NCBI GenBank assembly: GCA_029975295.1 | Contig: JARKPK010000044.1 | Span: 1 to 35,244, forward strand | DNA: 35,244 nucleotides | Source of the DNA: Thermoguttaceae bacterium | GTDB lineage: Bacteria; Planctomycetota; Planctomycetia; Pirellulales; Thermoguttaceae | Reading direction: 5' to 3' | Shown: in pieces, positions 26,165 to 35,244 of the stretch | Layout: each line of letters begins with the position of its first letter | How positions within the stretch are numbered: position 1 is the stretch's first letter | Made by a program: the position numbers and the translations under genes | Notes under the pieces: generated by a model | What the model saw: the letters and a program-made list of their open reading frames with translations, nothing else | Databases searched by the model: none | What the model was told of the DNA's origin: nothing

Positions 26165-27129
26165 CATCGCCCCCGCCGCCGTCCGAACCGCCGCGCCCGC
26201 CCGACGCCGGCCCGCCCCCGTCGAGCACGTTGGCCGAAGCGGCCGCCCGCTGCCAGCTTTCACTGCCACCCGAGCGCATCGAGCGCATCGAGCGCTATTG
26301 CCGAATGCTTTGGGATTGGAACACCCGGCTGAATCTGACGCGCCACACCGATTTCGACAAGTTCGCCTCGCGCGACCTGATCGACACGCTGGCATTCTCC
26401 GAGGTGTTAACCTCCGGCGAACGGGTGCTCGATGTCGGCACCGGCGGGGGCGTGCCGGGCGTGGTGTTGGCCCTCGTGCGCCCCGACTTGCGCGTGGAGA
26501 TGTGCGAATCGATCGGCAAGAAGGCCCGCGCTGTCGCCGACATGGTCGCCCGCTTGGGGCTCTCGGCCCCGGTGCACCATGCCCGCGCCGAGGCGGTGCT
26601 CGGCCAGTCGCGTTTCGACAGCTTGGTGATTCGCGCGGTGGCCCCGCTGAAGACGCTGCTCGAATGGTTTCGCCCGCATTGGCCGAAGATCGGCCGCCTG
26701 CTGGTGCTCAAAGGGCCGTCGTGGGTGGAAGAGCGCGGCGAGGCGCGGCATTATGGGCTGCTTCGCGCGCTGGCCTTGCGGAAGATCCACGAATACGCCA
26801 ATCCCGCCACGCAGGCAATCAGCGTGCTGCTTTCGATCACCGCCGGCGATCCTGCCCCGGGGAAGGACCCGGGGAAAGGCCGTGGCGAGGGCCGGGGCGA
26901 GGGGCAGACGCCGTCGCGGCCGCAGCCTTCACGCCAACCGATGCCGCGCGGGCCACGGCCTGTCGGCGGTAATCGCCGCGGCGCAAAGCCGGCCGGTGGA
27001 GGTCCGTCACTCGGCGGTTCGACCAAAGCGGGGCGATCTCGGAGCGTTCGCGGAAAGGGGGGACAACGAGGGCCCAGCGGCCAGTCGGCCCCGCCCAAGC
27101 GCCGCAAGCCCCCACGGCCGTCCGCATAG
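26158..27129 (+). CDS. rsmG: 16S rRNA (guanine527-N7)-methyltransferase RsmG (GidB) with basic C-terminal tail
   Basis: RsmG methylates G527 of 16S rRNA, near the streptomycin site. The ATG at 26158 (323 aa) and the adjacent GTG at 26155 are equivalent starts. The core (about 30-228) has LWDWNTRLNLTRHTD, the SAM-binding VLDVGTGGGVPGVVLA (about 90-105), and IRAVAPLKTLLEW. It ends at about residue 228, the usual end of the enzyme (around 210-240 aa). Two additions are unusual: a Pro-rich N-terminus of about 25 residues and a 95-aa C-terminal tail rich in Gly, Arg, Lys, Pro and Ser (for example GKGRGEGRGEG, KAGRSRSVRGKGGQRG). The tail is probably disordered and may bind rRNA. It is not a frameshift, because the frame stays open with normal composition to the TAG. 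Confidence 0.93.
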   Translation: METSPPPPSEPPRPPDAGPPPSSTLAEAAARCQLSLPPERIERIERYCRMLWDWNTRLNLTRHTDFDKFASRDLIDTLAFSEVLTSGERVLDVGTGGGVPGVVLALVRPDLRVEMCESIGKKARAVADMVARLGLSAPVHHARAEAVLGQSRFDSLVIRAVAPLKTLLEWFRPHWPKIGRLLVLKGPSWVEERGEARHYGLLRALALRKIHEYANPATQAISVLLSITAGDPAPGKDPGKGRGEGRGEGQTPSRPQPSRQPMPRGPRPVGGNRRGAKPAGGGPSLGGSTKAGRSRSVRGKGGQRGPSGQSAPPKRRKPPRPSA

Positions 27130-27525
27130 ACGAAGCTGCGTTTGCGGATTTCCCGATTTCGCAATTTCCCGACGCGCCCGGCCTCTGCGAACATGTTTCC
27201 GGGTTGAACGAACGCGCCGCTGCGTTGAAATAGAAAACGCCCGCCGTCAGGCTGGTTTTCCCAACGGCGGGCGGTTGTATAGGTTTCGGTCGCGCCTGCG
27301 ACCGGTTGCCGCAATCTCGGGCCAAAGCCGCGGTTTCGCCCGATTCCGACTGGGCGATCCGCAGCGGCCCGACTCGGTTTCGCGCCCATCGCTTTCAACG
27401 GGGGCGAGCGACCTTCTCTTCCTCAGATGAGCGACGCAACCGGAGCGATCGGCCCGCGGCCCGCGTTGCGGAACCCTCGGGAACCGGCGGCTTCATGGCC
27501 CATTCTCAGGAATCAGAAGATCGGA
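27130..27525. other. Gap between rsmG and groEL, holding a terminator
   Basis: 396 bp between convergent genes. It contains the strong stem-loop at 27231-27273 and no supported gene. Confidence 0.6.
27231..27273 (-). terminator. Rho-independent terminator downstream of groEL
   Basis: CGCCCGCCGT (27238-27247) and ACGGCGGGCG (27264-27273) form a perfect 10-bp GC-rich stem with a 16-nt loop. On the minus strand the stem is followed at once by TTTTCTATTT, the expected U-tract. It lies about 250 bp past the groEL stop. On the plus strand it has only a weak T-run, so termination is mainly of minus transcripts. Confidence 0.75.
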
Positions 27526-29148
27526 TTAGTACATGTCTTCACCCGGAGGGCCGCCGGCCGGCGCCTTCTCCTCCTTGGGCTTTTCGGCGACCAACGCGTC
27601 GGACGTGAGCAGCAAGGTGGCCACGCTGGCGGCGTTTTGCAGGGCCGAGCGGGTGACCTTCGTCGGGTCGATAATGCCGGCCTTGACCAGGTCTTCGTAC
27701 TGGCCCGTCGCCGCGTTGTAACCGATGTTGCCCTTGGCCTCGGCCACCTTCTCGCAGACGATGCCGCCGTCTTGCCCGGCATTGGCGGCAATCTGCGTCA
27801 GCGGCGCGCGGCACGCCCGCAACACGATCTTGTAGCCGATCTCTTCGTCTTGGGCCAAGCCTTGCGGCTTGACGCTCGCCGCCGCCCGCAGCAGCGCCAC
27901 GCCGCCGCCCGGCAGGATGCCTTCTTCCACGGCCGCCCGAGTGGCGTGCAAGGCGTCTTCGACGCGGGCCTTCTTTTCCTTCATTTCGCTTTCGGTGGCG
28001 GCGCCCACGTTGATCTTCGCCACACCGCCGGCCAGCTTCGCCAGGCGCTCTTCGAGCTTCTCCCGATCGTAGTCGCTGGTGGCCTTTTCGATTTCGGCGC
28101 GAAGCTGTTCGATGCGGCCCTTGATCTCGGCGCTCTTTCCGGCGCCTTCGATGATCGTGGTGTTGTCTTTGTCGATGACGATCTTCTTAGCGCGGCCCAG
28201 TTCGCGGAGCTCGACGTTTTCGAGCTTCCGGCCGAGGCTTTCGAACATGGCCAAACCGCCGGTGAGGATGGCAATGTCTTCCAGCATCGCCTTGCGGCGA
28301 TCGCCGTAGCCGGGGGCCTTCACGGCGCACACCTTCAGGGTGCCGCGGAGCCGGTTGATCACCAGCGTCGCCAGGGCTTCGCCCTCGATGTCTTCGGCGA
28401 TGATCAACAACGGCTTCTGCGCGTTGACCACCTGTTCGAGCAGCGGCACCAGCTCTTTGATGTTGCTCAGCTTCTTCTCGTTGATCAACACGTAGGCGTC
28501 TTCCAACACGCATTCCATCTTCTGCGGGTCGGTGACGAAGTAGGGCGAGAGGTATCCGCGGTCGAACTGCATCCCTTCGACCCATTCGACTTCGGTGGCC
28601 AGGCTCTTGCCTTCATCGACGGTGATCACGCCGTCTTTGCCCACTTTTTCCATCGCCTCGGCCAACAACCGGCCGATCTCTTGATCGTTGTTGGCGGCCA
28701 CCGCGCCCACCTGAGCGATCTCTTCACGCTTGTTCTTCACCGAAACCGACATGCTCTTCAGTTTGTCGGTGATGTCGGCCACGGCCTTCTCGATGCCTTG
28801 CTTCAGATGGATCGGGTTGACGCCCGAAACCACCGCCCGCAGCCCTTCGTTGAAGATCGCCTCGGCGAGGATCGTGGCCGTGGTCGTGCCGTCGCCGGCG
28901 ACGTCGCTGGTTTTGCTGGCCACTTCGCGGACCATCCGCGCGCCCATGTTCTCGTACACGTCTTCCAGATCGACCTCTTTGGCCACCGTAACGCCGTCTT
29001 TCGTGACGGTCGGCGAGCCGAAGCTCTTCTGGATGATTACGTTGCGGCCTCGCGGCCCGAGCGTGACCTTGACGGCCTGGGCCAGCTTCGACACGCCGCG
29101 GCGCATCGCGTCGCGGGCTTCTTGATCGAATGCAATCATCTTCGGCAT
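27526..29148 (-). CDS. groEL: Chaperonin GroEL
   Basis: GroEL forms the double-ring folding chamber with the GroES lid. The 540-aa protein has the canonical ATP-binding [29 protein letters not shown] near the N-terminus, VGAVAANND, the apical region, and [18 protein letters not shown]. The C-terminus ends PGEDMY rather than the GGM repeats of E. coli GroEL1. The ATG at 29146-29148 is preceded by AGGAGAG at about eight bases. groES lies 101 bp upstream on the same strand, so the two form the usual groES-groEL operon, ending at the terminator at 27231-27273. An uninterrupted frame of over 600 codons on the opposite strand is an artefact of codon bias. Confidence 0.98.
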   Translation of the reverse strand: MPKMIAFDQEARDAMRRGVSKLAQAVKVTLGPRGRNVIIQKSFGSPTVTKDGVTVAKEVDLEDVYENMGARMVREVASKTSDVAGDGTTTATILAEAIFNEGLRAVVSGVNPIHLKQGIEKAVADITDKLKSMSVSVKNKREEIAQVGAVAANNDQEIGRLLAEAMEKVGKDGVITVDEGKSLATEVEWVEGMQFDRGYLSPYFVTDPQKMECVLEDAYVLINEKKLSNIKELVPLLEQVVNAQKPLLIIAEDIEGEALATLVINRLRGTLKVCAVKAPGYGDRRKAMLEDIAILTGGLAMFESLGRKLENVELRELGRAKKIVIDKDNTTIIEGAGKSAEIKGRIEQLRAEIEKATSDYDREKLEERLAKLAGGVAKINVGAATESEMKEKKARVEDALHATRAAVEEGILPGGGVALLRAAASVKPQGLAQDEEIGYKIVLRACRAPLTQIAANAGQDGGIVCEKVAEAKGNIGYNAATGQYEDLVKAGIIDPTKVTRSALQNAASVATLLLTSDALVAEKPKEEKAPAGGPPGEDMY

Positions 29149-29249
29149 GACTCTATCTCTCCTGTATTGGTCTTATGCGCTTGTATTGGTCTTTCTTGCG
29201 CTTTCGCCCCGCGCGAAAACGCACGGCGGGGCGCTCGGCGAAACCGCCG

Positions 29250-29588
29250 CTACTCGATAATCGCCAGAATGTCCGATTCGTGCATCAGCAGCAGTTCCTG
29301 TTCGCCCACCTTGAACTGCTCGCCCGCATACGAGGTGAACAACACGCGGTCGCCCACCTTCACCTGCAACGGGCTTCTCTTGCCGTCCTCGAGCAGCCGG
29401 CCGTTGCCCACGCTGACCACCTTGCCGCGAGTGGGTTTTTCCTTGGCCGTGTCGGGCAGGTAGATTCCGCCGGCGGTGCGCACTTCCGAGTCTTCCCGCT
29501 CGACCACCACCCGATCACCCAACGGTTGCAGCTTCAGCTTTCCCGGGGCCGCCTTCTTCGCTTCGGTCTTCTCCTTCTCTTTGGCCAT
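29250..29588 (-). CDS. groES: Co-chaperonin GroES
   Basis: GroES caps the GroEL ring. The 112-aa protein has the family core [34 protein letters not shown], the mobile loop region, and the C-terminal [10 protein letters not shown]. It is slightly longer than the usual 95-100 aa because of a charged N-terminal leader ([20 protein letters not shown]). The ATG at 29586-29588 is preferred to the frame start at 30158, which would add 190 Arg/Pro-rich residues. A GGGAGG site lies eleven bases before it. It is the first gene of the operon with groEL. A possible promoter is at 29845-29853. Confidence 0.97.
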   Translation of the reverse strand: MAKEKEKTEAKKAAPGKLKLQPLGDRVVVEREDSEVRTAGGIYLPDTAKEKPTRGKVVSVGNGRLLEDGKRSPLQVKVGDRVLFTSYAGEQFKVGEQELLLMHESDILAIIE

Positions 29589-30232
29589 GATGGAATTCGC
29601 CTCCCAAGTCTCGCTAAGGTGTATGTCGGAAACCAATCGTTGCACCCGAATCGCGGCTGCTGCCCGCCCCACCCGCCGGAGCCGGCCTCGACGCCGCTGG
29701 GTCGCCTCGGCCCGTCGGGCTCTTTGCGCCGGTGACTGGCCCGCGGGATACTGCCGCGCTGTCCGAAGACCATCGGCGTAGGGCGACCGCGAAGTCCCTC
29801 CTGGTAGCAAGCCCCGTGCCAGAGCCGCGCAATGATGTTCTAACGCTATACCACGACGAACGATAACGCTGGTGATCTTTTTGAGTTCGTAGCGCGACGG
29901 TCCTGTCAAAACGGTCGGCATTGGGTGGCCGTTGCGGTCGTTTGCTGCCAAAGTGGCAGTCGGGGCGGCCGGTGAGCTTGGCAATTTGAGGCGTGTGGGC
30001 CGAGTTGGTTTGGCGGCCTGTGCCCGAAGCGATTCCGAGTTGCGCAACCGAAGCGGTTTCGCCCGGCCACTTTCGTTGCCGTCAAATCCATTCCACCAGA
30101 AAAGGGGGTGATGGTAGTCAGCGCAGTGCAATTCTGGGCTTGGGGCGGCCGCAGGCATCGGGTACGATCCGGCCCCCGAAACATTGCGCTGGTTTCTCGT
30201 TGGGCAACGGCTGCCGTGCTCGGCTCGATTTG
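29589..30232. other. Divergent region: groES leader and lipoprotein-gene upstream region
   Basis: 644 bp with no supported gene. The groES side carries an extended -10 (29845-29853) and a GC-rich leader of about 250 nt. No CIRCE-like inverted repeat (TTAGCACTC-N9-GAGTGCTAA) is visible. Confidence 0.5.
29845..29853 (-). promoter_or_regulatory. Possible extended -10 promoter for groES-groEL
   Basis: The minus strand reads TGGTATAGC, an extended -10 (TG-N-TATAGC). No -35 is seen at 16-18 bases. Transcription would start near 29838 and give a leader of about 250 nt. Confidence 0.35.
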
Positions 30233-31033
30233 ATGGCCAAGATCATTCGCTGGAAAACGTGGGTTCTGCTGCTTGCCGCGCTGACGGGCTGTTCGACCCT
30301 GACGCTGGCGCCCTCGGCCGGGCTGCCGGGCCGGTTTTCTGCCCAGCGACACCATCTGCTGCTCCGCAGCGACTTCCCGCTGCCGCAACACCATCGCATG
30401 CTCGACGAGCTGATTATGCTGCGCGGCGATATGGTCGGCCGTCTGGGCATTCCCTCGTCGGACGAGCCGATTCACCTGTTTCTCTTCGAGTCGGGCGAGC
30501 GGTTCGAGCGATTCATGCGCGCTCGGCATCCCGATTTTCCCGATCGCCGGGCGTTTTTCGTCGAGTCGGATTCGCGCCTGATCGTTTACGCCCAATGGGG
30601 CGACCGCATGGCCGAAGACCTGCGCCATGAAACCGCCCACGCTTATCTGCATGCCGTGGCGCCCAACTTGCCCCTTTGGCTCGACGAGGGGCTGGCCGAG
30701 TACTTCGAAGTCCCCCGACGGCAGCAGGGGCTGCATCGGCAGCATATCGAATGGCTGGTCGGAAGGATGCGCCGCCAGGGCTGGCAGCCGAACCTCAAAC
30801 GTTTGGAACGAGTGGCCAATCACCGCGATCTTCAGCAAGACGAATATGCCGAAGCGTGGCTCTGGGTTCATTTCCTCTTGGAGTCATCGCCGGAGACGGC
30901 GAACGTCCTTCGAGGTTACCTGAGCGCGGTGCGCACTTCGGCCGCGCCGCCGCCGCTTTCGGCTGTGCTCGAGCGGCAACTGCCCGACGCGGCCGCTGCC
31001 GCCGCCGAACACCTGCGAACGCTGGCGCCTTAG
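30233..31033 (+). CDS. Putative lipoprotein with gluzincin-like HExxH motif (DUF1570-like)
   Basis: This 266-aa protein has a lipoprotein signal: a basic N-terminus, a hydrophobic stretch ([11 protein letters not shown]) and a lipobox ending at Cys20 (LTGC). The mature part contains the zinc motif HETAH (132-136) in [11 protein letters not shown], followed 16 residues later by [10 protein letters not shown] with Glu152. This HExxH...E pattern fits gluzincin metallopeptidases and DUF1570-type planctomycete proteins. It is probably a membrane-anchored peptidase facing the periplasm. The substrate is unknown. The ATG at 30233 is the lipoprotein start; the earlier frame start at 29993 would put 80 unrelated residues before the signal. 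There is no operon partner, and pyrG begins 270 bp downstream on the same strand. Confidence 0.82.
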   Translation: MAKIIRWKTWVLLLAALTGCSTLTLAPSAGLPGRFSAQRHHLLLRSDFPLPQHHRMLDELIMLRGDMVGRLGIPSSDEPIHLFLFESGERFERFMRARHPDFPDRRAFFVESDSRLIVYAQWGDRMAEDLRHETAHAYLHAVAPNLPLWLDEGLAEYFEVPRRQQGLHRQHIEWLVGRMRRQGWQPNLKRLERVANHRDLQQDEYAEAWLWVHFLLESSPETANVLRGYLSAVRTSAAPPPLSAVLERQLPDAAAAAAEHLRTLAP

Positions 31034-32929
<1,896 letters not shown>

Positions 32930-33004
32930 GCGTGCGACGCGCATCGTGAAACAATGGCGGGCGACGATGCCGACAGACGAAAAGAGCCCTTTGGGAGCGA
33001 GGCG

Positions 33005-33430
33005 ATGAGCGAGCAAACACCTCCGGAAAAGAAGATCATCGTCGATGAGGATTGGAAGGCCCGAGTCGAGGCCGAGCGTCAGCAGGCGGCCCAGTCGAAG
33101 GGCGCCGAGCCGGGCGGTGCGACGGCTTCCGGCGATTTGGGCGATGACGGCCCGCTGCCGCCGCCGGGGCTGCTTTACCTCGCCTCGTCGATGTACTTCC
33201 AAGCCTTGGTCTGCCTGGGGCTTCTGCCGCATCCGATGACCGGCAAGCCTCAGCCGAGCACCCGTCGGGCCCGGCACGCGATCGACACCCTGGAGATTCT
33301 CTACGAGAAGACCGAGGGCCGTCGCACGCCGCAAGAGAGCGAGGCCCTCGACTCGATGCTGCACGAGTTGCGCTTGGCCTATCTGAATGCCGGATCCCCG
33401 CCGGCAGAGCCGCCGAAGTCGGGCGATTGA
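33005..33430 (+). CDS. DUF1844-domain protein
   Basis: This 141-aa protein has the DUF1844 core: PPPGLLYLASSMYFQALVCLGLLPHP, then RRARHAIDTLEILYEKTEGRR, and TPQESEALDSMLHELRLAYLN. The N-terminal third is acidic and charged (KKIIVDEDWKARVEAERQQ) with a disordered Gly/Ala link. The middle helix is mildly hydrophobic, but no clear membrane segment is evident. The family has no known biochemical role and occurs in planctomycetes and some other phyla. The ATG at 33005 follows a GGGAGCGAGG-type site; an ATG at 32954 would add 17 residues. It is 75 bp after pyrG and convergent with rpsG. I give no function. Confidence 0.85.
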   Translation: MSEQTPPEKKIIVDEDWKARVEAERQQAAQSKGAEPGGATASGDLGDDGPLPPPGLLYLASSMYFQALVCLGLLPHPMTGKPQPSTRRARHAIDTLEILYEKTEGRRTPQESEALDSMLHELRLAYLNAGSPPAEPPKSGD

Positions 33431-33544
33431 ACGGCGCGAAAGCCGCTTGGCGGCGCAATCCGATGCCGCTGCGCGCCGACCAGCGATGCGCGGAAAACTC
33501 AATGGAGCCGGGGCCGGCCGGTTGGCGCGCCTTCGACGGAGGAA

Positions 33545-34015
33545 TTACCAAGCGAAGTGGGCGAACGCCTTGTTGGCCTCGGCCATGCGATGGACGTTTT
33601 CGCGCTTGGTGTAGGCCGCGCCTTCGCGGCGGTAGGCGGCCATCAACTCGTCGGCGAGCTTCTGGGCCATCGGGCGGCCTTTCTTCTCGCGGCACGCGCC
33701 GAGAATCCAGCGGATCGCCAGCGACTGCTGGCGGGTGCGGTTGACCTGCATCGGCACTTGATACGAGGCGCCGCCGACGCGCTTCGAGCGAACTTCGATG
33801 TTCGGCTTGACGTTTTCGACCGCCTGGGTGAAGACGTCGATCGACTGCTGATCGGGCACCTTCTTGGCCAGAATGTCGAGCGCTTCGTAGAAGATCGCTT
33901 GCGCAATGCTCTTCTTGCCGCTCCACATCATCGAATTGATGAACTTCCCGGCCAGCAGCGACCCGTGCTTCGGATCCGGCGCCAACTTCTCTTTGCTTGC
34001 AGTCAGTCGACCCAT
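33545..34015 (-). CDS. rpsG: 30S ribosomal protein S7
   Basis: S7 is a primary 16S rRNA-binding protein that nucleates assembly of the 30S head. The 156-aa protein has [24 protein letters not shown], the beta-hairpin region ([22 protein letters not shown]), the [23 protein letters not shown] helix, and the basic end. The ATG at 34013-34015 gives the usual length; the longer frame to 34096 adds unrelated residues. It lies 277 bp downstream of rpsL on the same strand. No fusA or tufA follows: the next gene downstream is convergent, so the usual str operon is cut after rpsG. A stem-loop lies between rpsL and rpsG. Confidence 0.97.
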   Translation of the reverse strand: MGRLTASKEKLAPDPKHGSLLAGKFINSMMWSGKKSIAQAIFYEALDILAKKVPDQQSIDVFTQAVENVKPNIEVRSKRVGGASYQVPMQVNRTRQQSLAIRWILGACREKKGRPMAQKLADELMAAYRREGAAYTKRENVHRMAEANKAFAHFAW

Positions 34016-34201
34016 GACAGCGTCTCGAATCTCTCTTGATGAAACCGCGGAAACCCGAAAGCGGCTCGAACAGGAAGGCGACGCCTCGGCCGCCATTACG
34101 TAAGGGCTCTCTGCCTGTTTCCAGAAACCGCCGACAAACGGGAAGTATGAATCCTCAAAATGGGAATGTTGGGCTCGGATTGCGTTCTTCCGACAAACCC
34201 C

Positions 34202-34220
34202 GGCCGACTTTCGGTCGGCC
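34202..34220 (-). other. Hairpin in the rpsL-rpsG intergenic region
   Basis: GGCCGAC and GTCGGCC form a perfect 7-bp stem around a 5-nt loop, which reads CGAAA on the rpsL-rpsG strand. No U-run follows on that strand, while on the plus strand TTTG follows. It could be a structured translational-control or attenuation site, or a weak plus-strand terminator. Confidence 0.4.
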
Positions 34221-34292
34221 TTTGTACACGGAATCTCTCAGACACACCGATCGGGAAAAAACAAACCCCCGACCGCCCGAATGACGGGACGA

Positions 34293-34661
34293 CTAGCTCC
34301 GCTTCGCGCCGTAACGGCTGCGCGATTGCTTGCGGCCATCGACGCCCAACGCATCGAGTGCACCGCGCACCACTTGGTAGCGAACGCCGGGCAAATCGCG
34401 GACACGGCCGCCGCGCACCAGCACAATCGAGTGCTCTTGCAGGCTGTGCCCTTCGCCGGGGATGTACACGGTAACTTCCTTGCCATTGCTCAACCGCACG
34501 CGCGTAATCTTACGCAGCGCCGAGTTGGGCTTCTTGGGGGTCATCGTTTTGACCTGCAAACAGACGCCGCGTTTCTGCGGGCATTGGTCCAGAACCGGGG
34601 CCTTGGTGCTCCGGCGCTGAACGCTTCGCGACTTGCGGGTCAATTGATTGATCGTCGGCAT
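34293..34661 (-). CDS. rpsL: 30S ribosomal protein S12 with Arg at position 88
   Basis: S12 lies at the decoding centre and controls accuracy. The 122-aa protein aligns without gaps to M. tuberculosis S12 in its N-terminal 100 residues. Seen: [21 protein letters not shown] with Lys43 kept, [13 protein letters not shown], and [15 protein letters not shown]. The residue after RV is Arg88 (codon CGC), where the usual residue is Lys88. Lys88Arg is a well-known streptomycin-resistance change in other bacteria. Asp89, the beta-methylthiolation site, is present. The ATG at 34659-34661 matches the family start. A promoter with TTGACA at 34826-34821 lies 135 bp upstream. rpsG follows after a 277-bp gap. 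Confidence 0.97.
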   Translation of the reverse strand: MPTINQLTRKSRSVQRRSTKAPVLDQCPQKRGVCLQVKTMTPKKPNSALRKITRVRLSNGKEVTVYIPGEGHSLQEHSIVLVRGGRVRDLPGVRYQVVRGALDALGVDGRKQSRSRYGAKRS

Positions 34662-35124
34662 GGCTCTTACAAACACTCTCTAAGGCGAAAGGCGTCGGAC
34701 AGTTGGGCCTCGGCCGTTCGACGCGAACAGCCCGCGCGACGAGCCCACAAGCCCGACGCCGACCCAGCCCAACGGATGTTGTTGTACGGAAACCTATTAT
34801 TGTGCCGTTTTGCCCCCGGCTGTCAATGGGGCGGTTGCGACGATTTCGGCCGGCCGGTCGGCAAGCCCCCCGGTTCCCAGCGGCCCGAGCCAGGGTGGCG
34901 CCACAGGTTGCCTAAGTCTCCTGATGACCCGCGTCCCTCCGGATTGCGTTGACCCCTGTGGCAGAGGCCCTGGGTGCCCGAATCAGCGTCGTTGCCTCGC
35001 CCGCTTCTCCCACACTCTTGCCGAACGGCATGGTGATTCCAGGCGGCATAGTGAAGGGCTGGCGGCCCCAACTCTCGTCATTCCGAACTCATGAACGTAT
35101 TTCGACCGCGAAGTTCGTCTCACT
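34662..35124. other. Region upstream of rpsL
   Basis: About 460 bp with an rpsL promoter (34796-34826) and an inverted repeat (GCCACAGG at 34900-34907 and CCTGTGGC at 34955-34962, 47 nt apart). I recognise no rpoC or other usual upstream gene. A minus-strand frame at 34823-35071 is not supported. Confidence 0.45.
34796..34826 (-). promoter_or_regulatory. Promoter of rpsL
   Basis: The minus strand has a consensus TTGACA (34826-34821) and an AATAAT (34801-34796, five of six) separated by 19 bases, a slightly long spacer. Transcription would start near 34788, giving a leader of about 127 nt. Confidence 0.5.
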
Positions 35125-35244
35125 TTACAGAGGGGGGCCGTCCACCGAGTTCACGGTTTGCACGGTGTTGCGGGCACACTGGAACGCTTTGCGCAAAAGT
35201 TGGTTGTCGGCCCAGTACGGGCGAGTTAGATTAGGGCTGTGGCT
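35125..35244 (-). CDS. Possible partial gene at the window edge (C-terminus)
   Basis: The minus-strand frame is open from the right edge to a TAA at 35125-35127, giving 39 residues (ending QTVNSVDGPPL) with GC-rich third positions like the real genes. No start lies inside the window. It does not match RpoC, the common gene upstream of rpsL, in any way I recognise. It may be the end of a gene, or chance. Confidence 0.3.
   Translation of the reverse strand, partial: SHSPNLTRPYWADNQLLRKAFQCARNTVQTVNSVDGPPL

Noticed and set aside
27427-29463. A 678-codon open frame opposite groEL
   Set aside because: groEL is unmistakable. The antisense frame is a codon-bias effect often seen opposite groEL genes in GC-rich genomes.
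29589-30158. A 190-residue N-terminal extension of GroES
   Set aside because: The extension is Arg/Pro-rich noise. The conserved GroES start is at 29586-29588 behind a ribosome binding site.
34823-35071. An 82-codon minus-strand frame upstream of rpsL
   Set aside because: It overlaps the rpsL promoter, is Gly/Arg/Pro-rich without domain features, and has no good ribosome binding site.

Overview
The window is GC-rich, gene-dense chromosomal DNA that most resembles a planctomycete (Planctomycetota, probably Pirellulales-like). This is an inference from protein character, not a database search. The signs are several small or mid-sized proteins that look planctomycete-specific (86, 79, 97 and 282 aa), a DUF1570-type lipoprotein, a Tat-exported Gfo/Idh/MocA oxidoreductase, and Ala/Pro/Arg-rich disordered extensions on housekeeping proteins. 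Shine-Dalgarno sites are irregular, and many genes stand alone and change strand often. I see no phage, insertion sequence, CRISPR array, rRNA or convincing tRNA.

Layout. At 75-5248 lie a LipB-like protein lacking the usual catalytic residues, smpB (trans-translation) with no ordinary start codon at its natural N-terminus, an FHA-domain gene with a good sigma70-type promoter followed by an 86-aa gene, KDPG aldolase, the ribosome-rescue hydrolase arfB and a small membrane protein. At 5375-10448 lie clpX and, convergent to it, a 1223-aa Tex protein with a large disordered insertion and a long RGG-rich tail. At 11255-15188 lie a 79-aa protein, an SRAP (YedK/HMCES) DNA-repair protein, an alpha/beta hydrolase, an 8-bp microsatellite and hisH. 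At 15651-20324 lie a CHASE-PAS histidine kinase and ftsH. At 20611-27129 lie the divergent glycolytic pair apgM and pgi, a 282-aa unknown, the oxidoreductase and rsmG with a basic tail. At 27526-34661 lie groES-groEL with a terminator, a gluzincin-like lipoprotein, pyrG, a DUF1844 gene and rpsL-rpsG. A possible partial reading frame runs off the right edge.

Functional themes. Protein quality control and ribosome rescue dominate: smpB, arfB, clpX, ftsH, groES/EL and tex. The rest is core translation (rpsL, rpsG, rsmG) and central metabolism (eda, apgM, pgi, hisH, pyrG). Two genes here, rpsL and rsmG, act at the streptomycin site of the 30S subunit. The encoded S12 carries Arg at position 88, the position where K88R gives streptomycin resistance in other bacteria.

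I found no new multi-gene defence or mobile system. The best leads are the S12 Arg88, the possible AUC start of smpB, the LipB pseudoenzyme candidate, the Tex insertion and tail, and the basic tail on RsmG. Very long antisense reading frames opposite tex, ftsH and groEL were treated as composition artefacts.
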